In this document: one piece after another, positions 44,641-53,465 of the stretch
Position numbering within the stretch: the first letter of the stretch is position 1
Layout of the letters: each line of letters opens with the position of its first letter
NCBI GenBank assembly: GCA_014695345.1
Contig: JACJOC010000069.1
Location: 1-64,000, forward strand
Length of the DNA stretch: 64,000 nucleotides
Reading direction: 5' to 3'
From: Cyanobacteria bacterium FACHB-471
Lineage (GTDB): Bacteria; Cyanobacteriota; Cyanobacteriia; Elainellales; Elainellaceae
Notes under the pieces: generated by a model
Database searches by the model: none
Told to the model about the DNA's origin: nothing
Seen by the model: only the letters and a program-made list of their open reading frames with translations
Position numbers and translations under genes: made by a program

Positions 44641-44735
44641 CACTAACTCTCACAGTTCACGTCCCTAGTCATTCAGGTCTTCGCCAAGCGTGAGTGGTAC
44701 CCACCCCTACAGCAATACGATTGGTTCCTCGGGAT

Positions 44736-45245
44736 TTAATGCCAGTATTGAGGTGTCCAAAGGCGATCGCTCAACAGTTCAGGACGAAAAAGCTGAATTG
44801 ATCCCTGAACAGGCGGCGATACAGTTCCAGAAAGCTTAGATGCAGCAACACTCAACATGTCATCGGGAAGTTGCCCAGGCGAACGGTTATCCAAAATCTG
44901 ATCAACTACAATCCCAATACCTGCCAGATGTTCAGTCTCCTGGCTTAGCTGTACCACATTCACGGTTTCTCGCATTAATCCGGATGTTTTCTTAAACAAC
45001 CGCTGAATTTCAACCAGCGGCACAATCCGTCCATGATTATGAACCACTCCCAGAATGGCCGCATCGTAAAAGGGCAACGCTAAGATTTGCGATCGCTCAA
45101 TCAACAAAATCTCAGCCACACACACTGACGGAAAAGCAAATTGTTGATCTCCAACTTGAGTGAGAATATAGCGATCTTGCAAAGATGGCGACGTTGTCAA
45201 CTCCGTCTCTCCCTGCATAAGACCCTCTGCCGCAGCGTCTATCAT
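44736..45245 (-). CDS. CheW-type adaptor (PixI-like)
   Basis: A 169-residue CheW domain protein. After a short variable N-terminus it reads DRYILTQVGDQQFAFPSVCV, then AILGVVHNHGRIVPLVEIQR and LAGIGIVVDQIL. It connects receptors to the PixL-like CheA. ATG 45245 is preferred over a TTG four codons upstream because GAGG lies six bases before it. It follows the CheY-like gene after 15 bases, in the gene order pixG-pixH-pixI of Synechocystis. Confidence 0.9.
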   Translation of the reverse strand: MIDAAAEGLMQGETELTTSPSLQDRYILTQVGDQQFAFPSVCVAEILLIERSQILALPFYDAAILGVVHNHGRIVPLVEIQRLFKKTSGLMRETVNVVQLSQETEHLAGIGIVVDQILDNRSPGQLPDDMLSVAASKLSGTVSPPVQGSIQLFRPELLSDRLWTPQYWH

Positions 45246-45260
45246 ATCTGGCCTCAAACT

Positions 45261-45617
45261 TTAGAACTTTTGTAAGGTTTGTTCGAGACGTTCGCGAGTC
45301 ATGGGTTTCGGCAAATAGTCATTTGCCCCAGCTCGTTTAATTCCATAATTGATTTCCACAGCAGTCTTCTTGCTGGAATAAAAGATGACATGCTGCTTTG
45401 CCGTGTTCTGGTTAGAACGCAACTCCCGCAAAAACTTATAGCCATCCTGTTCAGGCATGACAATGTCCAGAAATACAGCGGTGTAATTGCCAGTCGCAAT
45501 CTTATCAATCACCCCTGCCGTACTTTCGCAAGACTCAACCTGATGCCCCATTCCCTCAAGTAAGGATGTTAAGAAATGCCGATCTACAGCGCTATCATCA
45601 ACAATTAGAAATCTCAT
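45261..45617 (-). CDS. CheY-type response regulator (PixH-like)
   Basis: A 118-residue single REC domain. The acidic pair is in FLIVDDSAVD, the phospho-acceptor Asp in AVFLDIVMPEQDG, and the conserved Lys in DYLPKPMTRE. It would receive phosphate from the PixL-like CheA and act on motility. It is separated by 2 bases from the PatA-type gene upstream. AGGAGA is placed well before the ATG. Confidence 0.93.
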   Translation of the reverse strand: MRFLIVDDSAVDRHFLTSLLEGMGHQVESCESTAGVIDKIATGNYTAVFLDIVMPEQDGYKFLRELRSNQNTAKQHVIFYSSKKTAVEINYGIKRAGANDYLPKPMTRERLEQTLQKF

Positions 45618-45619
45618 GA

Positions 45620-46846
45620 TTACTTCTCCTGGACTAAATGCGTCTCAACCTGATTTGAGGCTTGTAGCGGCGCTAATTCTCCTAACAATTCTCGAAGCTC
45701 AATCTGAAATCGTGGTACCTCCTGCATCACCACCGGTTTTGACAAGAACTTACAGCCACCCCACTGTGCTCGCCAGTTATTGGAAAGCGTTTTCTCAGCC
45801 GTTAACATCACTAAAGGAACCGAAGCCAACTTAGGCTGACGACGAATTTGCTTAACCAGATCAAAGCCCGTTATTTCCGGCATATTGATATCTAAAAAGA
45901 TAATTGCCGGGTTGGAGTACAGGATTGTTTTAAGTGCAGTAGCAGGGTTTTGAGAGAGCTTCACCTGATAGCCCCAAGTCGTAACCAAACGCTTGAACTG
46001 ATTCAAAATGATTGGAGAATCGTCAACAATGACAATCTCTGGAACAATAGCAGCGGTAGATGTGTCAAGCGTAACTAATCCTTCGTTGACCAGTTTGGCA
46101 AACCCTTTAGCAATTTCTAATGAATCTTGAGCTAGCGTTTCAGCAATCTCATTCAAGGTTTTGCCATGTAAAACCAGATTTTCCAAGCGTCGTTTTTGCT
46201 CAATTGACAAATTTGAGCGGGATACCGCCTCAGTGTTGAGAATCGGAACGCTCTCCATAGAAGAAATTTGAGCCTGGAGTTTGCGCCATAACGCCTGTCG
46301 CTTTTGAACATCAGAAAGCAAGCTTTCTAGTTCAAAACCGGGAATTGGAGATTCCACATGTAACTGAGGGGATGGCAAAAACTGAGCTTGTCCTGAACAG
46401 TCAAACAAACACAGGTCTAGGTCTGACAATATCTTCAGGCGCAATGCTTGGGTAATTTCTGACTGCTCGACCAGGCTCAGCTTACGCAGTTCGTTCAACA
46501 GCCTGGGAATAATAATGCGTTTTGCATTATGCTGCGTTGAAGTGAGTTTCCGCTCTAAAGTGAGAATCGTTTGCCTGACGCTGCTGTGGCGGAGACGAGG
46601 GATATAACGCTGCAGTGTTTCAAGCAAGCTCGGCCAGGAGAACTGTTGTTTCCCTGAGAAGACAACCCGTCCTTCTAGTAAAGCAATATATAACGGATTG
46701 ACTTGACTGTTTTTAGGAGCAGCAGGAAATTCACAAAGCCAATAGCCCGTATGCGTGCCTTCAAGCAAATCTTGAGTTGCGTGGTTCAGTTTCTGGGGCA
46801 ACTCTTGCGCTTGAAACGCAAAGTTATAAATTGCCGGTATGACCAT
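45620..46846 (-). CDS. PatA-type response regulator (PixG-like)
   Basis: A 408-residue regulator that starts the minus-strand operon. The N-terminal part has LLEGTHTGYWLCEFPAAPKN and LYIALLEGRVVFSGKQQFSW, matching the PatA/PixG N-terminal domain. An HTH-like segment at about 222-262 (HGKTLNEIAETLAQDSLEIA) precedes the C-terminal REC with Asp in IFLDINMPEITG. As PixG it would be one of two output regulators beside the CheY. A second PatA-type protein at the other end of the cluster (32682) shares the layout but not a close sequence. Confidence 0.87.
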   Translation of the reverse strand: MVIPAIYNFAFQAQELPQKLNHATQDLLEGTHTGYWLCEFPAAPKNSQVNPLYIALLEGRVVFSGKQQFSWPSLLETLQRYIPRLRHSSVRQTILTLERKLTSTQHNAKRIIIPRLLNELRKLSLVEQSEITQALRLKILSDLDLCLFDCSGQAQFLPSPQLHVESPIPGFELESLLSDVQKRQALWRKLQAQISSMESVPILNTEAVSRSNLSIEQKRRLENLVLHGKTLNEIAETLAQDSLEIAKGFAKLVNEGLVTLDTSTAAIVPEIVIVDDSPIILNQFKRLVTTWGYQVKLSQNPATALKTILYSNPAIIFLDINMPEITGFDLVKQIRRQPKLASVPLVMLTAEKTLSNNWRAQWGGCKFLSKPVVMQEVPRFQIELRELLGELAPLQASNQVETHLVQEK

Positions 46847-47560
46847 GACGAATCAACAGGGAATGTATTGAGTAGACAGTCACTTTGTGCCATTGAGATA
46901 AGCAAAACAGCCCTTCGAGGGAAGGGTTGAACAATTAATGTAGAACTGACAGCAAGACAACCAATCAGCTAGGGAAACAACGTCAAACTAAGCAAGACGA
47001 TTTTCCCAACAATATGGCTACGGGTAGAGGCACAATTAGCAGCGATAGAAGCACAATCAGCTAGGCGGATAGCAACACTAAGTGTTAACTGCATTAGGTT
47101 CGAACCTGGAAAGCTTACACCCTAAGCTGTGGCGATGACCTGAAATATTCTGGTGACTAGTACAGTTCTAGCCTGGTTCGTTACTAATTATAGTCAGAGC
47201 AGGTAGAAGCCAAAACAGACTGTTTGTTGCACAAAAGGTATTGACCTATATAGAAGTTAGATGCAATTCATGCTTTTGCGCAACTTTTGATGCAAATGCC
47301 GAGCATTACTCCCAACACAATATCCTCTCGCTGCCTCAAAGACTAGCGATTTGTATGAAGATTCTTTGAACCTTGAGCCCTAGATTAATGTAATCTCAAC
47401 CGTATTTCCGCAAAGGTACGCTGGGCAACAAGAAAATCAATTGAACTGCCTAAACCATCTTGCAATACGGTTATGTTGAAACTTAAACAAAGTTTACACT
47501 AATAAGACTTTGGTACTTTTTCCCTAACGTGTAAATTCTACGAGTTAGGGCAATTCTACT

Positions 47561-47587
47561 GCAACACGTGCAACACGTGCAACACGT
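47561..47587. repeat. Three perfect 9-bp tandem repeats
   Basis: GCAACACGT occurs three times in a row without interruption. Each junction creates CACGTG-C, an E-box-like palindrome. It is short but exact, 24 bases before a family A element. It may be a regulator site or slippage product. Confidence 0.6.
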
Positions 47588-47610
47588 AACGGATGCAATT
47601 GATAGGAGAG

Positions 47611-47703
47611 TTATACCGTTTCTCTACAAAGAGGATACAGAGGGAAGGGCACCCCTCGGCGGGGTGCCCTTCCCTCTGTATCCCTAATTTTGGGAATTAG
47701 TAA
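47611..47703. repeat. Palindromic MITE-like element, family A copy 3
   Basis: Left end TTATACCGTTTCTCTACAAA, right part CCCTAATTTTGGGAATTAG. Central palindrome arms are GATACAGAGGGAAGGGCACC and its complement. It abuts the stop codon of the next minus-strand gene (47704), so it probably now serves as its terminator. Confidence 0.8.
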
Positions 47704-48276
47704 TTAGATGAAGTCATCCGGTACTGATGGTTCCGTGGCTTTCACTTGTAGGCGTGCCACAAAACGATCAACTTCTAATGTTGCAGCATAGTCTACGTCG
47801 GGGGCCGCATACTCATATTCATAGCTTGAGACACGACGGTAGTACTGCTCGAGTTGTTTTATTTTAAAGTCTGGAAAGTCTAGCCACGCTGCTGGGGCTT
47901 GTGATTGTTCCTCAACTCTCAACGCCATGCGACGGATTGCGATCAAGTTAGTGGCTGGCGTAAAGCCGAGGTCAAGGTCCATACAGCCTGCTGCTTCCTG
48001 GGACTCTATTCCGTTGATACTCCAATGTCCGTTCGAAGTAGGAGCGATCGCTAGCGCAACGTCTGATTGACCAACGAAACCCGAAACACTGGCAGCACAG
48101 GTCTGCCAACTGTTATTAACACTCACCTCATAAGCAAGGAGGCACGGCATCTGTTCGAACAGGAAGATCGCTGTACCGGATAATTGCCAGCCAGCAGTAG
48201 ATTTCCAGAGTCGGCAGATGTCGTGTCCAGGCAGATCCAATCTCTGCCAAAGAATTGTGTGATCGAGAAAACTCAT
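47704..48276 (-). CDS. Putative glycolipid-binding family protein (PF06475-like)
   Basis: A 190-residue protein that matches the putative glycolipid-binding family. The N-terminus is ILWQRLDLPGHDICRLWKST, then GWQLSGTAIFLFEQMPCLLAY. The signature DLDLGFTPATNLIAIRRMAL and the C-terminal IKQLEQYYRRVSSYEYEY follow. Structural work on the family suggests lipid or glycolipid binding, but function in bacteria is not established. ATG 48276 is used, because the codon before it is only a TTG. It stands at the end of a row of small accessory genes on the same strand. Confidence 0.8.
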   Translation of the reverse strand: MSFLDHTILWQRLDLPGHDICRLWKSTAGWQLSGTAIFLFEQMPCLLAYEVSVNNSWQTCAASVSGFVGQSDVALAIAPTSNGHWSINGIESQEAAGCMDLDLGFTPATNLIAIRRMALRVEEQSQAPAAWLDFPDFKIKQLEQYYRRVSSYEYEYAAPDVDYAATLEVDRFVARLQVKATEPSVPDDFI

Positions 48277-48303
48277 CAAAGTACTGATTAGACAAAGTTC
48301 AGA

Positions 48304-48816
48304 TTACTTGCGATGATAGTTCACAGTCATGAACTGTTGCCACTGTCCATCGTCCTTCAAGAGGTGAGAAGTCATCACTCGGTGGTCATCGCCCTTAAAC
48401 TCAATCACGTCCTTATACTCTGCCATCTTCCCTTCACCAGACATTGCGGGACCCTCGCTGTGGAACGACAACATCGTTTCAGTGGTATTCATCTCACCCT
48501 TGTATATCCACAGGTAGGTCATCATTGACCCAACCCAAGTACCTACATACTGTTGCTTTTGGGAGTCATAGCCAAGCGTCATCATGGTTGTTGCGGTATC
48601 ACCATCGGGCATCTCACCGTATCCTTCTGCCACAACCCAAAGTTCGCCGAGCGATCGCACACTTTCGTTTCCCGTACATTTGACTGGCGGCTGGTCTGGA
48701 CCCATTGATGCTTCAGTTTCATATGTCCATTCACCAACTAATCTCTGGAGCGAATGATGTTCTTTTTGAGGTTCAGAATGCACCATTGACTCCTGTTGAG
48801 CGGTATTAGTCTCCAT
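48304..48816 (-). CDS. DUF1579-family protein
   Basis: A 170-residue protein with the DUF1579 layout: LQRLVGEWTYETEASMGPDQ near the N-terminus, then ESVRSLGELWVVAEGYGEMP, MMTLGYDSQKQQYVGTWVGS and a C-terminal beta-rich part. It is a predicted lipocalin-like barrel with unknown ligand. AAGGAG lies eight bases before the ATG, a strong ribosome site. It is 27 bases from the glycolipid-binding gene, so they are probably co-transcribed. Confidence 0.75.
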   Translation of the reverse strand: METNTAQQESMVHSEPQKEHHSLQRLVGEWTYETEASMGPDQPPVKCTGNESVRSLGELWVVAEGYGEMPDGDTATTMMTLGYDSQKQQYVGTWVGSMMTYLWIYKGEMNTTETMLSFHSEGPAMSGEGKMAEYKDVIEFKGDDHRVMTSHLLKDDGQWQQFMTVNYHRK

Positions 48817-48877
48817 TGTTTTATCTCCTTATTCTTTCAAAAAACTACAGTATTTCTTGATCTGGGCATCAGGCGGC

Positions 48878-49288
48878 TTAATCACAATTAATCATCCAGG
48901 GAATGCCAAATTGATCGACTAACATTCCAAAACAGTAAGCCCAAAACGTCTGTTGGAGCGGCATCCGGATCGCTCCATTTTCTGCCAATGCGTGAAAGAT
49001 GCGCTCTGCTTCCGATGGATTGTCCAGCCCAATCGATACGGAGAACCCTTTTGGCTCTTCCGTGTATCTAGGGGGATTGTCAGAACCCATTAATTCCTGA
49101 TCGTCTATCATCAGTGCAACATGCATGATCTGATCGCGCCACTCTGAGGGCATCTGCGCAATCATAGATGGGTCTGGAGACTGTGCATAGGTCATCATAT
49201 CTGTGATTTTCCCGTTTAAGCACCGCTCGTAGAACTTAAACGCTGCTTCACACTGACCATTAAACATCAAGTAAGAATTCAACTTCAT
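48878..49288 (-). CDS. PhnB/YjdN-like VOC family protein
   Basis: A 136-residue glyoxalase-fold (VOC) protein of the PhnB or demethylubiquinone-methyltransferase-like type. It starts MKLNSYLMFNGQCEAAFKFY followed by ERCLNGKI. IMHVALMIDDQELMGSDNPP and FWAYCFGMLVDQFGIPWMIN are the usual family ends. These proteins bind metal-dependent small-molecule substrates that are mostly unknown. AAGGAG is seven bases before the ATG. It heads the three-gene minus-strand group. Confidence 0.85.
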   Translation of the reverse strand: MKLNSYLMFNGQCEAAFKFYERCLNGKITDMMTYAQSPDPSMIAQMPSEWRDQIMHVALMIDDQELMGSDNPPRYTEEPKGFSVSIGLDNPSEAERIFHALAENGAIRMPLQQTFWAYCFGMLVDQFGIPWMINCD

Positions 49289-49600
49289 GGTACGCTCCTT
49301 TGGCTAAAGAATAATCAAGAATTGCGATCGCCTAGAGTGATAGAGCTATCCCACACATAATAGTTCAATTGTACTATTGTTTATCAAATTTACTCACTTC
49401 TGCAATTTATCTTTAGGAGAACCTAACTACAGGAAAAAATGCAGAACATACAGGAATCAGTTCACCCTTTGCTGTGAGATGAGAGCAAGCCAAGGCGATC
49501 GCTATCCTAAAATGGAGATTACTGTTCTCAGTAGCGAAGTTATTGCAGTTAATCTCAGTAAAACTTAAACATTCCTCGACTCATAAAGGGGCAACCATCA
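49289..49600. other. Intergenic, divergent promoters
   Basis: About 310 bases between the divergent VOC and NTF2-like genes. It should contain both promoters, but I cannot identify boxes with confidence. Confidence 0.45.
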
Positions 49601-49975
49601 ATGGACAATAGAACTATCGAAAATTTGGAAGAAAAATTGCAGCAAGCTATGCTCACTAGCAATGTTGCTGTACTAGATGAGCTGATTGCCGACGACCTAG
49701 TTTGGACAATGCACACTGGTTTTGTAAGTAACAAGCAATCCGATTTGGACGCACACCGCTCTGGAATCTTCCAGTTCACTAAGTTGGAGATTAGCGATCG
49801 CCAGTTTCATCCCTACAGTAACGATTGCGTCGTCGTCACCCTCAAAGCAGAAATTGATGGGGTCCTTAACGGTCAAGCTTTCTCAGAAACTTATCGCTTT
49901 ACTCGTGTCTGGATGCAACGACAAAACCGCTGGCAAATCATAGCAGGTCACGTGAGTCAAATCATTCCTCAATAA
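49601..49975 (+). CDS. NTF2-like / DUF4440 protein
   Basis: A 124-residue SnoaL/DUF4440-type cone-fold protein. IENLEEKLQQAMLTSNVAVL and IADDLVWTMHTGFVSNKQ correspond to the typical start. YRFTRVWMQRQNRWQIIAGH is the hallmark C-terminus (R-x-W-x-x-x-x-x-W-x-I-x-x-x-H). Members are small enzymes or ligand-binding proteins of unknown substrate. It is divergent from the VOC gene. Genes of this set (VOC, DUF1579, DUF4440) often travel together in heterotrophic bacteria. Confidence 0.83.
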   Translation: MDNRTIENLEEKLQQAMLTSNVAVLDELIADDLVWTMHTGFVSNKQSDLDAHRSGIFQFTKLEISDRQFHPYSNDCVVVTLKAEIDGVLNGQAFSETYRFTRVWMQRQNRWQIIAGHVSQIIPQ

Positions 49976-50087
49976 TGCCAACGAGACAGGTGAGTGTTTG
50001 GTGTAGATCAGCCGCATTGTCATGTAAATGATGAGAACAAAAAAGGGGATAGACCGAAGCCTTCCCCATTAAGAATCACGCTTGTGA

Positions 50088-51458
50088 CTAACGCTTTTGC
50101 TGAAGTCGATATCCCAGTCCTAGCGCGCCAATGCTAAATAAACCTAACAGTGTTCCAGGCTCAGGGACAGGAGCGATCGCAATTTCCAAATCTTCAAAGG
50201 AATAGCGCACATTTCCCTGGCTATCGGTGCCAGAAAACCCAGTTGCCCCAGGAGATTTAGTCAGAGTTAGACCATAGGTTTGGTCAGACTCAAGACTCTG
50301 ACCAAAGGCTTGAGTTTCGGTGCTGTTAAACAGGGCGATCGCCGTTTCCGTGAAGGCTCGTGGATCAGTCCAGGTACCTAGTTCATCATCGAAATAGCTG
50401 AAAATATTTCTTTCTAGTGGAACCTCACCGGATTGCTCGTTTGTAATCGGCGTTTTATTGCCAAAAGCAGCCTCGTTCGTCCGGGGATTGAACTGATCAC
50501 CCTCATTCAGGTAAGTTTCTGTAACTCCACCGATTGTCCAATAACCATTTTTTTCGCCTACGTTGGCTTCGGATAGGTCAAAGATAGACACTCCTCCCTG
50601 CCCTAAAACCGAGAAATTGACTGCTTCGGTTCCCGCATCAGTTACGACCAGAGCGGTGTTCTCATCTACACCATAGGCTTTGTTAACACCCAAATCAGAT
50701 GCTAAACGAATGATCCGTCCCTGCCGTCCACGTTCGCTAAAGTGGCTATCTAACAAGCCGTATTCAAAGAAGCCCAACCCTCCCAGCGGGTTATAGTACA
50801 GCGTGTTATCAAACGGTGGGCTGCCTACAAGACTGACTGGACCATCCCGTAATCCCTCGTAGCTTTCTCCGTTCGTCACCATTGGTTCGCTAGGCTGCAC
50901 AGCCGTTCCAGCACTAGTGCCCGCAATCACTGCACCCTTATCGAACTGTTGTCGCAACGACTCAATCAACGCAGTATCAGTGCGAGTCTGAGTCGCTGCA
51001 TCTTCATTGAAGAAGCAGTCAGTAATAAAAGACTGATCCCCACCCGTAAAAATAAAGGCGTTGCGATCGCTAATCTGACTCACAACTGAAGAATTGGGGT
51101 CATTCTTATAATCACTGCAAGTATCCCGCGTGATTGGGATATACTCTACATCCATAGAATCGCCGTACAAAATCTCAAAATCTTCAAGATAAAAGCCTGC
51201 CGAACGAGGCGGATTAGAACTGGCAGTAGAAATAATGCCAATTTTGGCATCAGCAGTTCCTCCTGCTAAATCAACAATTTTTTGGTAGATAGAAACCCCG
51301 TAGGTTTCCTCACTACCACCACTGCCAGGAAAAGCCCATTCTCCACCCACGAGTACCAAAGAGCCTGCTCTAGCAGGAGAAGCTTGGACTCCGAACGCAG
51401 CCAAAGTGAGAGCGATCGCAACTTTTGAAATCGGTACCAAACGAGTTACTTTTGTCAT
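50088..51458 (-). CDS. Exported cyanophycinase-like peptidase (S51) with PEP-CTERM anchor
   Basis: A 456-residue protein. A signal peptide (about 1-31, ending SPARAG) is followed by a type 1 glutamine amidotransferase-like S51 domain. IFTGGDQSFI and VIAGTSAGTAVQ, the latter with the likely nucleophile Ser182, are the cyanophycinase hallmarks. DSHFSERGRQGR is the following conserved loop with His. The C-terminus VPEPGTLLGLFSIGALGLGY plus RLQQKR is a PEP-CTERM sorting signal. Cyanophycinase cuts the Asp-Arg polymer cyanophycin to dipeptides. An exported, surface-sorted form would use cyanophycin released by other cells. Confidence 0.88.
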   Translation of the reverse strand: MTKVTRLVPISKVAIALTLAAFGVQASPARAGSLVLVGGEWAFPGSGGSEETYGVSIYQKIVDLAGGTADAKIGIISTASSNPPRSAGFYLEDFEILYGDSMDVEYIPITRDTCSDYKNDPNSSVVSQISDRNAFIFTGGDQSFITDCFFNEDAATQTRTDTALIESLRQQFDKGAVIAGTSAGTAVQPSEPMVTNGESYEGLRDGPVSLVGSPPFDNTLYYNPLGGLGFFEYGLLDSHFSERGRQGRIIRLASDLGVNKAYGVDENTALVVTDAGTEAVNFSVLGQGGVSIFDLSEANVGEKNGYWTIGGVTETYLNEGDQFNPRTNEAAFGNKTPITNEQSGEVPLERNIFSYFDDELGTWTDPRAFTETAIALFNSTETQAFGQSLESDQTYGLTLTKSPGATGFSGTDSQGNVRYSFEDLEIAIAPVPEPGTLLGLFSIGALGLGYRLQQKR

Positions 51459-51680
51459 GGGTGAGTGCTGTTAAAAGACATCTGCTTTGAGGCAAATAGC
51501 TAGGTTCAATCAAGCGAACTCTCAATAGTTAAAAAACTTTTGCGAAATCAAACACCCAAATCTATCATTTCCCCTTATCTTTCTCCTGGGAAGAAACTCT
51601 AAAGAATAGATCTTCTACGCTACCATTCACGCCTCAAAAAGCGACTCATGCAGGAGGTCTAGTTAAAGAGAGCACTGAAA

Positions 51681-53465
51681 TCATTTCAGTTGCAAGACTC
51701 CTGGATTAGCCCGTGCCCATGCCATCGCTTCTGCAACCAAAATCGGGTCACCAGAATCAAGAAATTGCTGCATTCGGGCGATATGTCGTTGTTCTGCCGC
51801 TTCCGCTTTAAGACGCTGATGTTGTGCTTGAGCCAGACAAGCAGTCTCCTGAAACGCTGCTTGAACCGCTTTAACGTTAGATAACGCTTGCTGGATATAT
51901 TGCGCTCCCAAAAGTGAATTTGAGGTGGTGAGAGGAGCAAATTCCGCAGAAGCAGTGTTGTCAACATTGGTATCACCATTACTGTCGTCTAAAGGAGTAC
52001 TAGAGACAACGCGATCGCCTAATCCCTGTCTAGGCTCACTATTACCGCCATCTATGGATAATAAGCTTGAAGGACTGAGCCAGTTAGATGCGTAACTAAC
52101 GCTATCTAACTGGCTGTCCGTATTGAAGTTTTGGGGGTCTGGGGGGTTTTCCACAGGTGACTCATATGAAGACTCATTTTCTACAGGAGATCCATCCGAG
52201 TAATCAATATCAAAACAGCTAACATCAAAATAAGTAGGATGCCACAGGTCTCGGTGACGATAAAGAGATGCCCCACCTACACCGTATTGCAGCAAAGTTT
52301 GAAATCGAGCTGTCGCCTTTACAGGCAAACTATTTTTCTCAAGCAAGTCTGCGATCGCCCTTCTAATTCGATCTCTGGTTGCAGCAGACTGACGTTGATT
52401 CCAGGATGGAGATTGATCAACTGCACTCACCAGTTCTGGATCGTGCAAAGTAGTAGAAACCTTTTTACTCTGATCTCCAAAATGGAAGTAATGACTACTT
52501 TCAATACACCGTGCCCATTCCTCTGCCCGGTGTTCAATTTCATGCTGATGACGACACCATTCCTGATAGCCAGGTAAGGATCGAGCTATTTCAAAAATTT
52601 CACCCACAAGAGCTTCTCCTCTCAGTGGTTCTCCACCTGAGAGAACGTGATGAAAAATATAAGCTCTCATAGTGATACGTCCCAGCAATCGATTAGTTTG
52701 TCCATGTCCTGTCCAACCCAATTCGATTTCAGCATTTAGATCATTGATAAATTTCTCAGCTTTACCAGAGATGCCGAAATGTTTTCGCTTTGCCTGTTTA
52801 AGGATTTGTTTGAGTGTTTTTTCATCAATGTCGTTGTACTGCTGAGCAAATACCCATTGGTTTACAAAGGCTTGAGAATCAGTCCAAACGGGCTGCCATG
52901 CCTCATTTAATAAATAAGAACCGATTTGTAGCGGTAATCGGTGAGCGTTAAACAAACTTAGATTGCCATCTGCTGCATAGGGCTTTGGGTTTGGAAAAAC
53001 TTCCAATTGTCCAGGTTGAAGCTTAAAGCCAGCATTTTCAAGCGAACAGGCAAGGGCAATCGCCAACTGCCAAGAGCTTTGAACCTGTTGAAACGGAAAG
53101 TAGAGATGCAAACCGCCACTATAGCTAGAGGTACAGGCAACAGACCTGACCAAACCAAGGGGCTCCAAGGCAGCCACAATTCGCGAAACTGCCAGCGGAT
53201 CTCGTTTGGGATGATAGAGGCTACCCGCGTCAATGTCCAGTAGACAATAGTTAGTCTCAGCTCCAAAGCGAACACCATAAAGATAAGCACCCTGACGAAT
53301 CAAACGATCTGATAAAGGGTGACGGCTCTCCGTTTTCCACTCGACAGGTGCATCTAGATCAGGATGTTTTGCCCAAATGTAGTCAAAGCGGTGAGGAAAC
53401 AGCGATAGAAATGTGTCTTCCCACTCACATACGCTTTCAAAGCGGATTGTGCTGGTTTCTTTCAT
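51681..53465 (-). CDS. Primase-polymerase (AEP)-like replication protein
   Basis: A 594-residue protein. The N-terminal part has the archaeo-eukaryotic primase pattern: ETNYCLLDIDAGSLYHP with an Asp-x-Asp pair (about residues 77 and 79), SYSGGLHLYFPFQ with the conserved His (about 120), and GQLEVFPNPKPY, similar to the EVFPK motif of replication-type AEPs. A helical middle part (GWTGHGQTNRLLGRITMRAY) and a charged, low-complexity C-terminus with an Ala/Gln-rich coiled coil follow. No helicase domain is present. It is transcribed away from the iteron-like region and the HTH protein, suggesting a Rep/primase of an integrated replicon. ATG 53465 is preferred over a GTG nine codons upstream. Confidence 0.7.
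   Translation of the reverse strand: MKETSTIRFESVCEWEDTFLSLFPHRFDYIWAKHPDLDAPVEWKTESRHPLSDRLIRQGAYLYGVRFGAETNYCLLDIDAGSLYHPKRDPLAVSRIVAALEPLGLVRSVACTSSYSGGLHLYFPFQQVQSSWQLAIALACSLENAGFKLQPGQLEVFPNPKPYAADGNLSLFNAHRLPLQIGSYLLNEAWQPVWTDSQAFVNQWVFAQQYNDIDEKTLKQILKQAKRKHFGISGKAEKFINDLNAEIELGWTGHGQTNRLLGRITMRAYIFHHVLSGGEPLRGEALVGEIFEIARSLPGYQEWCRHQHEIEHRAEEWARCIESSHYFHFGDQSKKVSTTLHDPELVSAVDQSPSWNQRQSAATRDRIRRAIADLLEKNSLPVKATARFQTLLQYGVGGASLYRHRDLWHPTYFDVSCFDIDYSDGSPVENESSYESPVENPPDPQNFNTDSQLDSVSYASNWLSPSSLLSIDGGNSEPRQGLGDRVVSSTPLDDSNGDTNVDNTASAEFAPLTTSNSLLGAQYIQQALSNVKAVQAAFQETACLAQAQHQRLKAEAAEQRHIARMQQFLDSGDPILVAEAMAWARANPGVLQLK

Larger units (their letters stand above)
46847..47703. other. Long intergenic region before the pix-like operon
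   Basis: About 860 bases without a gene. It holds the promoter side of the minus-strand signalling operon, a CCCTAAC ... GTTAGGG inverted repeat (47522-47550), three 9-bp repeats (47561) and a family A element (47611). A GGTTCGAACC at about 47097 is not part of a tRNA. Confidence 0.55.

Noticed and set aside
47085-47125. GGTTCGAACC resembling a tRNA T-loop
   Set aside because: On neither strand do the flanks form a five-base T stem or acceptor, anticodon and D arms at the right distances.
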